Positions 62,533 through 64,000 of a stretch of 64,000 nucleotides of DNA are shown here, piece after piece. A model generated the notes under the pieces. It was not told the origin of the DNA. It saw only the letters and a list, made by a program, of their open reading frames with translations, and did not search any database. The stretch is from Bacillus sp. HMF5848 (GTDB lineage Bacteria; Bacillota; Bacilli; Bacillales; HMF5848), in NCBI RefSeq assembly GCF_003944835.1, contig NZ_RWIV01000001.1, positions 270,001 to 334,000 on the forward strand, written 5' to 3'. The position numbers were made by a program, and so were the translations under genes. The stretch's first letter is position 1. Each line of letters starts with the position of its first letter.

Positions 62533-64000
62533 ATGGAGCTTGTAAAAAAAGGTAATTCCTTTTCGGTTTATAGCAACGGCGTGGCCGTTATCGAGCATAG
62601 AGAAAACAGTCCATTTATGTATGTGGGAATAGGTAAAGAAACTATTAAACAACATTACGGTGATTTTAAAATAAATGATAAAACTATTGAAAAAGTTCCG
62701 TTAAAACATGTTGAGTTCAATGGTGACCTTGTTACCTTTAGCAACTGTGACTATAAAGTCCAATTAAGAATGACGGTGCAAGACAATCGCTTTGTCATTG
62801 ATGAAATAGAAACGGATGACAATATCAACCGTATGTTCTTCGTACTGAACTCACGAAAAGATGAGAGGTTCTTCGGTTGTGGGGAGCAATTTTCATACTT
62901 AAATCTTAAAGGGCGTAACTTCCCTATATGGACATCAGAACCAGGAGTCGGTCGAGATCGGAACACGTTAATCACATTCCAGGCAGATCAAATAGGAATC
63001 GGTGGTGGTGATTATTATACGACGAATTATCCACAGCCTACTTTTATATCAGACTCTAAATATATCTTTCATATGGATACGTCTTACTATAGTGACTTTG
63101 ATTTTTCAGACGATGAGTCGACACAGATTTGTGTATGGGGAAAACCAAATTCAATATGCATTGAATCGGGTACATCATTCCTTAATATGATTGACATTGT
63201 CACGGAGAGCTTTGGTACGCAACCTATGTTACCTGACTGGTTACTAGATGGTGTAACTATCGGGATGCAAGGTGGGACCGATGTGGTGTATGAAAAGGTT
63301 AAACAGGCTAAGCAATACGGCATTAATGTTAATGCTGTGTGGTGTCAGGATTGGGTAGGCAAAAAGATCACATCCTTTGGAAAGAGATTGTTCTGGAAGT
63401 GGGAGAAGAGTGATGAAGCTTATCCTGAGTTTGAGAGATTATTAGATGATTTAGCAAAAGACAATATCCGCTTCATGGCATATATCAATCCGTATTTGTT
63501 AGAAGGAACAGATTTGTTTAATTATGCTTTGGAACATGAATTTTTTATTAAAAATTCCGAAGGTGAAGCTTACATTGCTGATTTCGGTGAATTCTTCTGT
63601 GGAACAATGGATTTTACAAACCCTGAAGCAATGGCATGGTACAAGCAAATTATTAAAAAGAACATGATTGATTTAGGTATTAGCGGCTGGATGGCTGACT
63701 TTGGTGAGTATATTCCAGTAGATGCGGTATTTTACAATGGCAAAACGGGACGTGAAATGCACAATGAGTATCCTGCTCTTTGGGCAAGATGCAACTACGA
63801 GGCGGTTGAAGAAAGCGGTAAGTTAGGTGAGATTGTCTACTTTATGCGTGCCGGAGGCGTAGGGAATGCAAAATATTGCACTCTAATGTGGGCTGGTGAC
63901 CAAAGCGTTGATTTTACTATCCATGACGGTGTGGCGTCAACGATACCGGCAGCAATATCATTAGGACTTCTTGGAAATGGACTCACACATTTTGATATTG
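62533..64000 (+). CDS. GH31 sulfoquinovosidase (5' part, runs off window)
   Basis: 489 codons are visible and the frame is open at the window end. The sequence matches YihQ-type GH31 throughout: GGGDYYTTNYPQP, WCQDWVGKKITSFGKRLFW, GWMADFGEY, MRAGG and WAGDQSVDF. Using E. coli YihQ as guide, the sulfonate-binding Gln, Arg and Trp fall at residues 272, 285 and 288, the nucleophile Asp at 389 and the acid/base Asp at 456, all with the same constant offset of 16. The enzyme releases sulfoquinovose from sulfoquinovosyl glycerol or lipid. No signal peptide, so cytoplasmic. Start ATG with GAAGAGGTG. Confidence 0.9.
   Translation, partial: MELVKKGNSFSVYSNGVAVIEHRENSPFMYVGIGKETIKQHYGDFKINDKTIEKVPLKHVEFNGDLVTFSNCDYKVQLRMTVQDNRFVIDEIETDDNINRMFFVLNSRKDERFFGCGEQFSYLNLKGRNFPIWTSEPGVGRDRNTLITFQADQIGIGGGDYYTTNYPQPTFISDSKYIFHMDTSYYSDFDFSDDESTQICVWGKPNSICIESGTSFLNMIDIVTESFGTQPMLPDWLLDGVTIGMQGGTDVVYEKVKQAKQYGINVNAVWCQDWVGKKITSFGKRLFWKWEKSDEAYPEFERLLDDLAKDNIRFMAYINPYLLEGTDLFNYALEHEFFIKNSEGEAYIADFGEFFCGTMDFTNPEAMAWYKQIIKKNMIDLGISGWMADFGEYIPVDAVFYNGKTGREMHNEYPALWARCNYEAVEESGKLGEIVYFMRAGGVGNAKYCTLMWAGDQSVDFTIHDGVASTIPAAISLGLLGNGLTHFDI

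Noticed and set aside
62533-64000. General alpha-glucosidase or alpha-xylosidase of family GH31
   Set aside because: The QDW...FGKRLFW sulfonate-binding pattern and both catalytic Asp contexts match sulfoquinovosidases at a constant residue offset.

Overview
The window is a low-GC chromosome segment from an endospore-forming member of the Bacillaceae. The evidence is a GerA-type germinant receptor operon, a CIRCE-controlled groESL operon, and a gene order (tsaE-tsaB-rimI-tsaD ... ydiF-rex ... ydiK/ydiL-groES-groEL) that matches the Bacillus subtilis ydi region apart from some gains and losses. I cannot name the species.

Layout. (1) 1-13351 is core genome: the tsaE/tsaB/rimI/tsaD operon for tRNA t6A, an inserted gerA-type operon (minus strand) with a previously uncalled 56-aa small membrane ORF at its end, a cluster of DnaA boxes, the ABC-F gene ydiF, rex, ydiK/ydiL and groESL. 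(2) 13336-35310 is a roughly 22 kb genomic island inserted at the 3' end of groEL. A 15-bp piece of the groEL terminus (13336-13350) is repeated exactly at 35296-35310, and direct-repeat integrase arm-type sites lie just inside both ends. The island carries two tyrosine integrases, an excisionase-like protein, a complete type I restriction-modification system with a YgjP-like metallopeptidase, a DUF262/HNH (GmrSD-like) protein, a pair of serine recombinases with three tiny leader genes, and a four-gene operon starting with a DUF4297-like nuclease and a HerA ATPase. It is mainly a defence island. (3) 35296-36370 is the remains of at least one more insertion at the same site: an integrase 3' stump, a Uma2-family gene, and a third diverged copy of the att region. 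(4) 36500-43230 holds a DbpA-type RNA helicase, a divergent redox locus (DUF1858 and DUF438/hemerythrin genes against a water-forming NADH oxidase, with four Rex/Fnr-type dyads between them) and a sorbosone-dehydrogenase-like protein. (5) 43839-48613 is a LacI-controlled sugar ABC importer with six operator-like dyads, five of them about 30 bp apart, ending in a decayed GH1 beta-glucosidase. (6) 49019-57732 holds aspartate ammonia-lyase, a Fur-box-preceded ferric iron ABC importer, a small unknown protein, a long-form isocitrate dehydrogenase and an HPr-like protein without the phospho-histidine. (7) 58078-64000 holds a ROK regulator, a complete tripartite tricarboxylate transporter (TctC-TctB-TctA) and the start of a GH31 sulfoquinovosidase, read as a sulfoquinovose or sulfoquinovosyl-glycerol uptake locus that runs off the window.

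The genes group into translation/tRNA modification and proteostasis (tsa genes, ydiF, groESL), spore germination, redox control (rex lies 30 kb from a perfect Rex box in front of nox), phage defence with mobile-element functions, and carbon/iron uptake. I saw no tRNA, rRNA or CRISPR array. Protein names rest on motifs and family resemblance read by eye. No database search was run.
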